DNA from: Candidatus Levyibacteriota bacterium
GTDB taxonomy: Bacteria > Patescibacteria > Microgenomatia > Levybacterales > UBA12049
Length of the DNA stretch: 6,060 nucleotides
Assembly (NCBI GenBank): GCA_003173915.1
Contig: PPGL01000018.1
Coordinates: forward strand, 1-6,060
Reading direction: 5' to 3'
Shown: in pieces, positions 1 to 5,333 of the stretch
Position numbering within the stretch: position 1 is the first letter of the stretch
Layout: each line of letters opens with the position of its first letter
Position numbers and translations under genes: made by a program
Notes under the pieces: model-generated
The model's input: the letters and a program-made list of their open reading frames with translations, nothing else
Told to the model about the DNA's origin: nothing
Databases searched by the model: none

Positions 1-881
1 ACAAGCTTAATAAGCCGCTCAACAGCATTATATGCTCGATCCGCATACATTTTTTGCTTTTCATTAAGTATTCCAACTTTTTCTCCCCCAAAAAGCAAAA
101 ACCATAGATACGACTTAATTGATGCCATAGGAGTTTTAAGTTCGTGGGAAGCAAGAGAAACGAATTCATCTTTCATTTTATCAAGTTGTTTCAAACGTTC
201 GTTAGCCTCTTGAATACGTTCGTAAAGTGATGCATTGTCAAACGCGATTCCAATAAGATCTACCAAGCGGCTAATAAGATCTTTTTGATATTGAAGAAGC
301 GATGTCTCATCTTCACTTGTACAAATAACTAGTGCTCCAATTGCAACTCCACGAACAATTAAAGGATAAATAAGAGTTGATGCTATGGATAGCGTTTTCT
401 TAATTGTGTCAATTTTTTCTGGTGTAAAAATTTTAGAAAAGATTGCGGTAATATCATGGGTAATTTTTAATTGCTTCTCTATAACCGCTTGAACAAATAA
501 ATCTTCATGTAAACTAAGCGGAATGGATTGGTGCGTAAAACTTTCTTGTAGTTCACCACTTACAATTTGAGCAGTTGGCTCAATAGATAGTGCAATTGGT
601 TTTAGTTCTTTTTTCTGAGCATCTGTTAACAAGACACATACAAGCTTAAATTGCGCTTCTTGGATAACAGTATCAGCAACCTGCTTTGCAATTTGAGTAC
701 TATCTGTAACCGAACTTAGGATAATTTCATCTAATTTTCTAAGTGTAGCAAGAGTTTTATTTTTATCAGCAAGCTCAAAATTCTTCTTATACATTTCCTG
801 AGTAATATGGGCAAATTCGTCGGAAGAAGAAGTTTGCTGAGTTGGATGAGAGCTTGTTTGTAACGGATCTTGAACCTGCAT
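1..881 (-). CDS. Soluble GAF-domain sensor histidine kinase, C-terminus cut by the window edge
   Basis: The frame opens at an ATG (879-881) with in-frame TAA codons just upstream and stays open to base 1, giving 293 visible residues. Residues 1-20 are a Gln/Ser/Thr-rich, probably disordered start. A helix around 22-60 leads into a GAF-like domain at about 60-215, including the typical strand pair LIYPLIVRGVAIGALVICT (about 170-188). A coiled-coil linker (about 216-240) enters the HisKA dimerisation helix with the H-box SLASHELKTP; His246 is the expected phosphorylation site. The rest of HisKA and the whole ATPase domain lie outside the window. No membrane segment is visible, so the kinase should be cytoplasmic. 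It is the third gene of a cluster behind a multi-helix membrane protein and a small protein, which suggests that its input comes from them or from a GAF ligand. The ligand and the cognate regulator are unknown. The kinase call is firm; the signal is not known. Confidence 0.93.
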   Translation of the reverse strand, partial: MQVQDPLQTSSHPTQQTSSSDEFAHITQEMYKKNFELADKNKTLATLRKLDEIILSSVTDSTQIAKQVADTVIQEAQFKLVCVLLTDAQKKELKPIALSIEPTAQIVSGELQESFTHQSIPLSLHEDLFVQAVIEKQLKITHDITAIFSKIFTPEKIDTIKKTLSIASTLIYPLIVRGVAIGALVICTSEDETSLLQYQKDLISRLVDLIGIAFDNASLYERIQEANERLKQLDKMKDEFVSLASHELKTPMASIKSYLWFLLFGGEKVGILNEKQKMYADRAYNAVERLIKL

Positions 882-889
882 ATCTATTT

Positions 890-919
890 ATTATAGACAG
901 GTTTGCTTATTTGAGTAAA
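890..919 (-). promoter_or_regulatory. Possible internal promoter for the histidine kinase gene
   Basis: Reading the minus strand, TTTACT (914-919) and a perfect TATAAT (890-895) are separated by 18 bases. The -35 box lies in the last codons of the upstream small gene. Transcription would start around 883, only about two bases before the kinase ATG, which has no Shine-Dalgarno sequence. The -35 match is moderate (4 of 6), so the kinase may simply be read through from the upstream promoter. Confidence 0.4.
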
Positions 920-1185
920 GAAGGCATTTGATCTTGAGGAACTTGATTCATTATTCCTTTTACTGCTTCTTTGCATGCTTCAATTGATGCTTTACCAAAA
1001 AGATGCTCATATTGTTCTATTAGTTTGTCAATAACTCCTTTTTGATCACCTTCAATGGCAACTTCATGTTTTTGCCAATTTACCTTTAATCCATTCACCT
1101 TATTTGCTTGTTCGAGAGCAATTGGACCGATGATACTCTCCTGTTTTTCTATAATTTTCTCGGCCAATGTGGCAAATATATTCAT
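907..1185 (-). CDS. Conserved-looking small hypothetical protein, 92 aa, between membrane sensor and kinase
   Basis: I do not recognise this family. The protein has no signal peptide or membrane segment. The visible layout is an N-terminal amphipathic helix (about 2-30, with EKIIEKQESIIGPIALEQA), a short beta hairpin (about 32-46, GLKVNWQKHEVAIEG) and two helices (about 48-82) containing QYEHLFGKASIEACKEAVK, then a Gln/Pro-containing tail. This reads as a compact alpha/beta domain rather than a chance ORF. A good Shine-Dalgarno sequence precedes the ATG. The gene lies 25 bases after the stop of the membrane protein and 25 bases before the kinase start, so the three are probably cotranscribed. 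By position it could be an adaptor or regulatory partner of the kinase; that role is inference from context only. Confidence 0.8.
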   Translation of the reverse strand: MNIFATLAEKIIEKQESIIGPIALEQANKVNGLKVNWQKHEVAIEGDQKGVIDKLIEQYEHLFGKASIEACKEAVKGIMNQVPQDQMPSLLK

Positions 1186-1192
1186 GGTATTA

Positions 1193-1199
1193 TCCTTTC
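1193..1199 (-). promoter_or_regulatory. Shine-Dalgarno site of the 92-aa gene
   Basis: The minus strand reads GAAAGGA, with AGGA ending seven bases before the ATG at 1185. This is the only clear ribosome binding site I found in the window, and it belongs to an internal gene of a cluster. The genes that follow promoters directly have none. Confidence 0.7.
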
Positions 1200-1210
1200 A
1201 ACTGCCAACC

Positions 1211-2038
1211 CTAACTCTTTCCCTTAAGTTTGTCCAAAACAGTTTTGAATTGTAAGATACCAAAAGCCATCAAAAAATAGGCAACACAGTACATATAATC
1301 GTTAATCCCACCAACTTGATAGAGCCCTCTACTCGTTTGATATAGAAATGTGTAATCTGATGAGAACTGTACACAAAGTGCTAGCAAAATAAATAGCACT
1401 TTGTTTTTCATAACTCCACCTAAAACACCTCTAGATAGTGTGTAAGTCAAAATTGCAATTGATATATATATCGCTTGACCAAAAGGATAACCAAAGTCAA
1501 GAAAAATAGTTAGTGGTTTGCTCCAATCAAATTTGTAACCTTGGAGAAAAAGGTAATATCCGATTCCTAACATGACTAAGGGAATAATTAAAGCTATAAT
1601 CTTGTTAACAAAATTTTGTAACTTTATTTGCACACCAGAAGCATGTGCAAGTAATACTATTCCATAAATATAGAAGAAAATACTACCAAAGAATCCAGCG
1701 TCACCAAGAGATGGATAGGGACCAGGAGTTTTGAAGATGTCGTTATACCATGCATAAGCTAATTGTCCAAATTCTTGTGCAAATAGTCCAAGGGAGAACA
1801 TTAATATTGCTCTACCTATTACACTCTTATATCCTCCCCATTTAAAAGAAATTGCTAATCCCCAAATAGCTCCCCATAAAGCAAGATACCCATAAAATTC
1901 ACCGAAGTCAAAGAAGGTGTCGTATTTTATATGCTGGTTACCAATTACAAAGTTATTTAGTACCCACCAGCCAGAAAGAAAAATAAATCCAATTATTAAA
2001 ACCTTTGCTTGCCAGGATTTCTTAATCGTTTCAAGCAT
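1211..2038 (-). CDS. Eight-helix integral membrane protein resembling a stand-alone sensory domain
   Basis: The 275 residues form about eight hydrophobic helices (roughly 12-31, 45-64, 74-98, 114-133, 145-166, 178-202, 212-234 and 245-264) and end in a short Lys-rich cytoplasmic tail. No catalytic domain follows. Two segments look like the membrane sensor modules normally fused to GGDEF proteins or histidine kinases: PYPSLGDAGFFGS at 107-119 just before helix 4, and the Ser-Asp-Tyr segment at 227-229 followed by GxYQVGGxxDYxY at 239-250 before the last helix. The similarity is from memory of the motif pattern, not from a search. The gene is first in a cluster with a 92-aa protein and a soluble GAF kinase, so a sensor role in trans is plausible. 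The start ATG sits a few bases after a strong promoter and has no Shine-Dalgarno site. A transporter or other membrane function cannot be excluded. Confidence 0.85.
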   Translation of the reverse strand: MLETIKKSWQAKVLIIGFIFLSGWWVLNNFVIGNQHIKYDTFFDFGEFYGYLALWGAIWGLAISFKWGGYKSVIGRAILMFSLGLFAQEFGQLAYAWYNDIFKTPGPYPSLGDAGFFGSIFFYIYGIVLLAHASGVQIKLQNFVNKIIALIIPLVMLGIGYYLFLQGYKFDWSKPLTIFLDFGYPFGQAIYISIAILTYTLSRGVLGGVMKNKVLFILLALCVQFSSDYTFLYQTSRGLYQVGGINDYMYCVAYFLMAFGILQFKTVLDKLKGKS

Positions 2039-2048
2039 ATCTACTTTT

Positions 2049-2078
2049 ACTATAGATACAATGTAAAATGATTGTCAA
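2049..2078 (-). promoter_or_regulatory. Strong sigma70-type promoter of the membrane sensor-kinase cluster
   Basis: The minus strand has a perfect TTGACA (2073-2078), an 18-base spacer, and TATAGT (2049-2054). The predicted start of transcription is near 2042, about four bases before the ATG at 2038, so the mRNA would be leaderless or nearly so. The -35 box overlaps that of the divergent promoter. Confidence 0.75.
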
Positions 2079-2101
2079 GAAGAAGTATTTAGAGTTAGAA
2101 T
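2072..2101 (+). promoter_or_regulatory. Divergent promoter of the DUF2156 gene
   Basis: TTGTCA (2072-2077), an 18-base spacer and TAGAAT (2096-2101) form a good sigma70-type promoter. Its -35 hexamer shares five bases with the opposing TTGACA, so both promoters are centred on one TTGTCAA heptamer. Transcription would start near 2108. Confidence 0.6.
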
Positions 2102-2129
2102 AGGCTTATGCTTGCCTACAACTGAACAT

Positions 2130-3041
2130 ATGGAAATAGCAAATTTTCCAAATTTTAAAAAACTGGAACTCTCTGATAAAGAAATCATTGATCGTATTAC
2201 ATCTCAATATCCTCCTTATTCCGATTATAATTTTGCAAGTTTATGGAGCTACAACACAGAAAATGATGCAAAATTTTCCTTTATAGATAATAATCTTGTA
2301 ATACAATTTAGAGATTACATTACAAACGATCCTTTTTTAAGTTTTTTAGGTAACTCCAACATTTCTGAAACAATAAAAAAATTACTTAACTATGCAAAAA
2401 ATCAGTCTTTGTCTCAAAAATTAAAACTTATTCCGGATGCAATTATAAATGCTGATGAAAGTATTCTAAATATGTTTGATGTCAAAGAAGATCGCGATAA
2501 TTTTGATTATATTTACGATTTGGAAGTAATAAAATTGTTGGAAGGTCCTTTGTACAGTAATAAACGAAATAAAATTAGTAAATTTGTGCGAGAATACCCA
2601 GAAGCATCTATTACATTACTCGATTTGTCTAATCAATCAAGTACTGATTTTATTCTTAAAGTCTTTGCTGCATGGGAAACAAGTCAAGAGAAAACAGATA
2701 CATTCCATGAAAGAAAAGCTTTGTGCCGGCTTCTTGAACAAAACCAAATTTTTAATTTACGTTGCATATGCATTACCATTAAATCAGAAATAAAAGCATT
2801 TTCTATCGCTGAAATTTTACCAAACCACTTTTCAGTTATACATTTTTCAAAGGCAGATACTTCGTACACAGGAATTTTTGAATATTTATACAAAAATGTT
2901 GCACAAAAATTGTGGGAAGAGGGTTGTCACTTTTTAAATCGAGAACAAGATTTGGGAATTGAAAACCTTCGTGAATCAAAAAGATCATGGAATCATATTG
3001 GTTTTTTAAAAAAATACACAATTTCTCACTTGGAAATTTAA
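2130..3041 (+). CDS. DUF2156 family protein (phosphatidylglycerol lysyltransferase C-terminal-like acyltransferase)
   Basis: The protein has 303 residues from the ATG at 2130. The layout fits DUF2156, a tandem GNAT-like fold also found at the C-terminus of MprF, which transfers aminoacyl groups from tRNA to lipids. Counting from the ATG, the family marks are an N-terminal LSDKE...YPPYSDYNFASLW (about 14-39), YDLEVIKLLEGPLYSNKRNKI (about 129-149) before a basic helix, and the C-terminal block starting LNREQDLGIENLR (about 269-281) and closing in FLKKYTI (292-298). There are no membrane segments, unlike full MprF, so the protein is probably cytoplasmic. The substrate is unknown; lipid aminoacylation cannot be assumed for stand-alone members. 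An in-frame TTG at 2112 would add six residues. I prefer the ATG because the family match begins after it. No Shine-Dalgarno site is seen at either start. The gene diverges from the sensor-kinase cluster. Confidence 0.85.
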   Translation: MEIANFPNFKKLELSDKEIIDRITSQYPPYSDYNFASLWSYNTENDAKFSFIDNNLVIQFRDYITNDPFLSFLGNSNISETIKKLLNYAKNQSLSQKLKLIPDAIINADESILNMFDVKEDRDNFDYIYDLEVIKLLEGPLYSNKRNKISKFVREYPEASITLLDLSNQSSTDFILKVFAAWETSQEKTDTFHERKALCRLLEQNQIFNLRCICITIKSEIKAFSIAEILPNHFSVIHFSKADTSYTGIFEYLYKNVAQKLWEEGCHFLNREQDLGIENLRESKRSWNHIGFLKKYTISHLEI

Positions 3042-3175
3042 AGACAACTAGCAAAACGATAGTAACAAGCTAGAGTCTATGCTAAAATTCAAGCGTAATG
3101 AAATCTTCGCCCTTATTTATTGAACAGTAAAATGTTCTCCTAGTTGAGCTAATTTATGATGCCAACAAAAGTCTT
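3042..3175. other. 134-base intergenic region between two plus-strand genes
   Basis: The region has no convincing terminator or complete promoter. A weak CTAGC/GCTAG stem with a 16-base loop (3048-3073) lacks a T-run. TATGAT at 3155-3160 could be a -10 box for the next gene, with a start near 3167, but no -35 hexamer stands at the right distance. The last 45 bases are open in the frame of the following gene back to a TAA at 3128. Confidence 0.5.
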
Positions 3176-3949
3176 ATGCGGGCTACCGAACTGGGAGATG
3201 CAATTGTTGGAATGGCAACTTGCTTAAGAATAACAGGCCGCTCGGCAACACTAGACTTTGAAGATATCTATGTTTCACCCTTGGAAGAGGGCTCTATTAA
3301 GACCGTATTCAGTTTTGCTACGAAAAATAAAAGAGAGTTAATAGTTTCAACTTTTGGAGGCGCAGCTGGCATGGTTTTAGGTACACTCTTACTTGCCCCA
3401 TTCCAGTTGATTGGTCAATATGGCTTAGCAGCATTAAAAAATCCCAGTGCAGAAGTAATGACTACAGTTGATAAAAAAATTCTTGAGTTATGTATGAATG
3501 CAGATTACAGAAAATCTGTTACTAAAGTTGCTCAACCTATCAATGAAATTAATCAGAAAGTAACAATTAAAGTTGATAACAAGGGATATGAAATTAACTG
3601 TGATAATCAGTACAAATTTATTACAGAAGATGAAGAACCAATATTACCAGAACTTCACAATGGAGAAACTGTGACAATTACAGGAAGACTTACAAGAATC
3701 AATTTGGACCAAAACGACCTAGGATTTGAATATCATGGAAGAAAAATATCAATTTCGCCAGAAGATTCTGAAAAAGCCGTGGGGAAAGAGTTTCACCAAT
3801 TTCTTGAGAATCCTGTTGTTACTATAATAGGAAAAGTTGTTCGAGATGATGACTTTTCCATACCCAAAATAAGAGTATTCGAGATGCACGAATATGAATC
3901 TGCACAAACAAGCCTTTTAGATAATAAAGCATCAGAATCAGCACAATGA
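3176..3949 (+). CDS. Hypothetical protein with hydrophobic centre and beta-rich C-terminal domain
   Basis: The 257-residue frame has three visible parts. Residues 1-50 form a helix-plus-strand region ending in YVSPLEEGSIKTVFSF, a pattern (Pro, Glu-Gly-Ser, alternating hydrophobics) I associate with a broad hypothetical family of accessory genes. Residues about 54-88 are strongly hydrophobic and Gly/Ala-rich (FGGAAGMVLGTLLLAPFQLIG), enough for a membrane hairpin or a buried helix pair. Residues about 158-238 look like a small beta barrel (ETVTITGRLTRINLDQNDLGF...VVTIIGKVVRD), similar to an OB-like fold. The tail is Ser/Ala-rich. I cannot assign a function. The ATG at 3176 is the only standard start in frame, yet the 15 codons upstream (LVELIYDANKS) look like a missing first beta strand, so the N-terminus is uncertain. 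The stop is TGA, 3 bases from the end of the convergent transporter gene. Confidence 0.75.
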   Translation: MRATELGDAIVGMATCLRITGRSATLDFEDIYVSPLEEGSIKTVFSFATKNKRELIVSTFGGAAGMVLGTLLLAPFQLIGQYGLAALKNPSAEVMTTVDKKILELCMNADYRKSVTKVAQPINEINQKVTIKVDNKGYEINCDNQYKFITEDEEPILPELHNGETVTITGRLTRINLDQNDLGFEYHGRKISISPEDSEKAVGKEFHQFLENPVVTIIGKVVRDDDFSIPKIRVFEMHEYESAQTSLLDNKASESAQ

Positions 3950-3952
3950 TAT

Positions 3953-4849
3953 TTACAGGAATACAAACCCCAACCCAATGAAGATTAGAATAATAGAAAA
4001 TATTTTTTGTCCAAGCACTTTTTTTGATATTACTTCTTTTAGAATCTTGGGAAACCATAACGATAAAATAATTCCATAAAGTAATACGAATACTGGTTGT
4101 GAACCGCCGAGTAAAGAAACAATACTTGCTGGAATAAGAGAAAGCGCAAAGTATGCAGAGTATCTACAAACTAAATATAATAATTCATTACATGACATAA
4201 CTACAAATACCCGCTTTTGCATTTTTTTTGTTTCTTTCTTGAATATTATTTTATTTTTTCCATAAGACCAGACTGCTAGTGCTCCGAGTGCAATTCCAAA
4301 GGCTTCATATGGTAACGTTTGCCAAAAAGGAATTGTCGCAACGCCAAATTTGTATAACACCACAGAAAAAGCAACAAGAAGACTCGAAAGCATCATATGC
4401 CAGAAAGCAGGACGCAAGCGAAAAATTTTCAGACTAAATTCTTTTAATGAAATTAAAAAAGAACCCGAAATAATAAGAACCGACCCCAAGTACTGCTTTG
4501 GTAAAAGTTTTTCTCCTAAAAGAAAAAAACTTAAAAATAAAACAAAAATTGGAACCAATTGAAAAAGTGGAATAACACGAGATGTCTCATCTTCTGATAG
4601 GGCTTTAAAATATGGAAGAATATACAGGTTGGTAAAAAATCCTGAGGCAAGAATGATAACAATAGATTTTAAATCAGCATGATAGAAACCAGTAAAGAGT
4701 AAAATAATTAATCCCGTGAAAAACGCAAAGATACCAGAATAGATTGTTAAAACAACGAAATTTACCTTAAACTTTTCAAGGAAAAACTTATCAATGTAAT
4801 TGTTTGCTCCATAAAGAGCATAGGACAAAAGGGCAAAGAAGATACCCAT
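3953..4849 (-). CDS. EamA/DMT-family transporter, 10 transmembrane helices
   Basis: This 298-residue, very hydrophobic protein shows the duplicated EamA layout. The first repeat spans about 1-138 and holds the typical SRVIPLFQLVPIFVLFLSFF and LLGEKLLPKQYLGSVLIISG stretches; the second spans about 148-298 with SLIPASIVSLLGGSQPVFVLL. Length and about ten helices are normal for the drug/metabolite transporter superfamily, whose members move amino acids, nucleotide sugars, polyamines or S-adenosylmethionine across the inner membrane. The substrate cannot be read from sequence. The ATG lies 3 bases after the stop of the SpeD-type gene and has no Shine-Dalgarno site, so translation is probably coupled and the two are an operon. 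This suggests that the protein exports the amine product or imports the decarboxylase substrate. Its 3' end faces the end of the neighbouring gene with a 3-base gap and no terminator. Confidence 0.9.
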   Translation of the reverse strand: MGIFFALLSYALYGANNYIDKFFLEKFKVNFVVLTIYSGIFAFFTGLIILLFTGFYHADLKSIVIILASGFFTNLYILPYFKALSEDETSRVIPLFQLVPIFVLFLSFFLLGEKLLPKQYLGSVLIISGSFLISLKEFSLKIFRLRPAFWHMMLSSLLVAFSVVLYKFGVATIPFWQTLPYEAFGIALGALAVWSYGKNKIIFKKETKKMQKRVFVVMSCNELLYLVCRYSAYFALSLIPASIVSLLGGSQPVFVLLYGIILSLWFPKILKEVISKKVLGQKIFSIILIFIGLGFVFL

Positions 4850-4852
4850 ACA

Positions 4853-5266
4853 TTAATCTATATTTTCTTGTGGATAGCGTTCGCCTCTTACTTCGACTTT
4901 TGTTTGGAAATCATTTGTCTTAAATTTTTCTTTTAAATAATCAATTGCAATTTGCGAATCGAATTCTTTGCATGAATACACATCTGCTGTGACAAAACGA
5001 CGTTTAATAAATGTATGAACGCTAAGGTGAGATTCTTGAATCATAACAAATCCAGACCATCCACCAGGATCTCGCTTATCATTACCTTCTGCAAAGATTA
5101 CAACAGGTTCGATAAGTTTTTTCATTCCAATTATTTCAGGCAATTCATCCAAAATGTTACGAACCAATTCTTTGTCATTTAATGCATCTGGCGAACAATT
5201 ATATGCATCAAACATAACATGTAGTCCAAACGGAATATTCTTTTTTGCTTCTTCTGAATCATTCAT
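4853..5266 (-). CDS. speD: SpeD-type pyruvoyl-dependent decarboxylase (S-adenosylmethionine decarboxylase family)
   Basis: This 137-residue protein belongs to the short prokaryotic AdoMet decarboxylase class, which self-cleaves before a serine to form a pyruvoyl cofactor and supplies polyamine synthesis. Counting from the ATG at 5266, the cleavage site is Glu78-Ser79 in IQESHLSVHT, the catalytic His is 84 (Ser+5) and the catalytic Cys is 99 in YSC (Ser+20). These spacings equal those of the Thermotoga enzyme (Ser63, His68, Cys83). The N-terminal strand GLHVMFDAYNCSPDAL is also typical. However, the Trp-Pro-Glu that normally follows His-Thr is Phe-Ile-Lys here, replacing a Glu known to contact the ribose of AdoMet. 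Family members with such changes can act on ornithine or arginine instead, so the substrate is open. A TTG at 5281 would add five residues but lies inside the -10 box, so I use the ATG. The gene heads an operon with the EamA transporter. Confidence 0.9.
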   Translation of the reverse strand: MNDSEEAKKNIPFGLHVMFDAYNCSPDALNDKELVRNILDELPEIIGMKKLIEPVVIFAEGNDKRDPGGWSGFVMIQESHLSVHTFIKRRFVTADVYSCKEFDSQIAIDYLKEKFKTNDFQTKVEVRGERYPQENID

Positions 5267-5280
5267 ATAGCAACAAAGCA

Positions 5281-5310
5281 AGTATACTCAGGAAAAATTA
5301 CAAATTGCAA
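5281..5310 (-). promoter_or_regulatory. Promoter of the speD-eamA operon
   Basis: The minus strand shows TTGCAA (5305-5310), an 18-base spacer and TATACT (5281-5286). Transcription would start near 5274, about eight bases before the ATG at 5266, with no Shine-Dalgarno site. The promoter sits in the 67-base gap after the response regulator gene, so speD-eamA can be expressed independently of it. Confidence 0.65.
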
Positions 5311-5333
5311 GAGCGGGTAAAAGAGTAACATAG

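Noticed and set aside
1055..1255. Plus-strand ORF opposite the 92-aa and membrane genes
   Set aside because: Antisense shadow with Cys/Phe/Leu-rich composition and no start signal.
2584..2793. Plus-strand out-of-frame ORF, and minus-strand ORFs at 2684-2893 and 2836-3054, within the DUF2156 gene
   Set aside because: All lie inside a well-supported family gene in other frames and have no protein-like features.
3048..3073. CTAGC/GCTAG stem as terminator of the DUF2156 gene
   Set aside because: Only five pairs, a 16-base loop and no following T-run.
3079..3123. Tiny ORF of 14 codons (MLKFKRNEIFALIY) in the intergenic gap
   Set aside because: Too short, with no Shine-Dalgarno site or clear promoter; likely chance in AT-rich DNA.
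3947..3988. TGA of the 3176 gene read as glycine (alternative code of some candidate phyla)
   Set aside because: None of the readable genes has an internal TGA, and the 12 further codons to a TAG are not informative.
3793..4058. Two minus-strand ORFs across the convergent gene ends
   Set aside because: They overlap the end of eamA and the antisense of the 3176 gene in non-coding frames.
4350..4562. Lys/Arg-rich plus-strand ORF opposite eamA
   Set aside because: Its basic composition is the expected complement of hydrophobic codons on the other strand.
5267..5281. TTG start adding five residues (MLCCY) to the SpeD-type protein
   Set aside because: The TTG lies at the edge of the -10 box TATACT and would be upstream of the predicted transcript start; the ATG at 5266 fits better.
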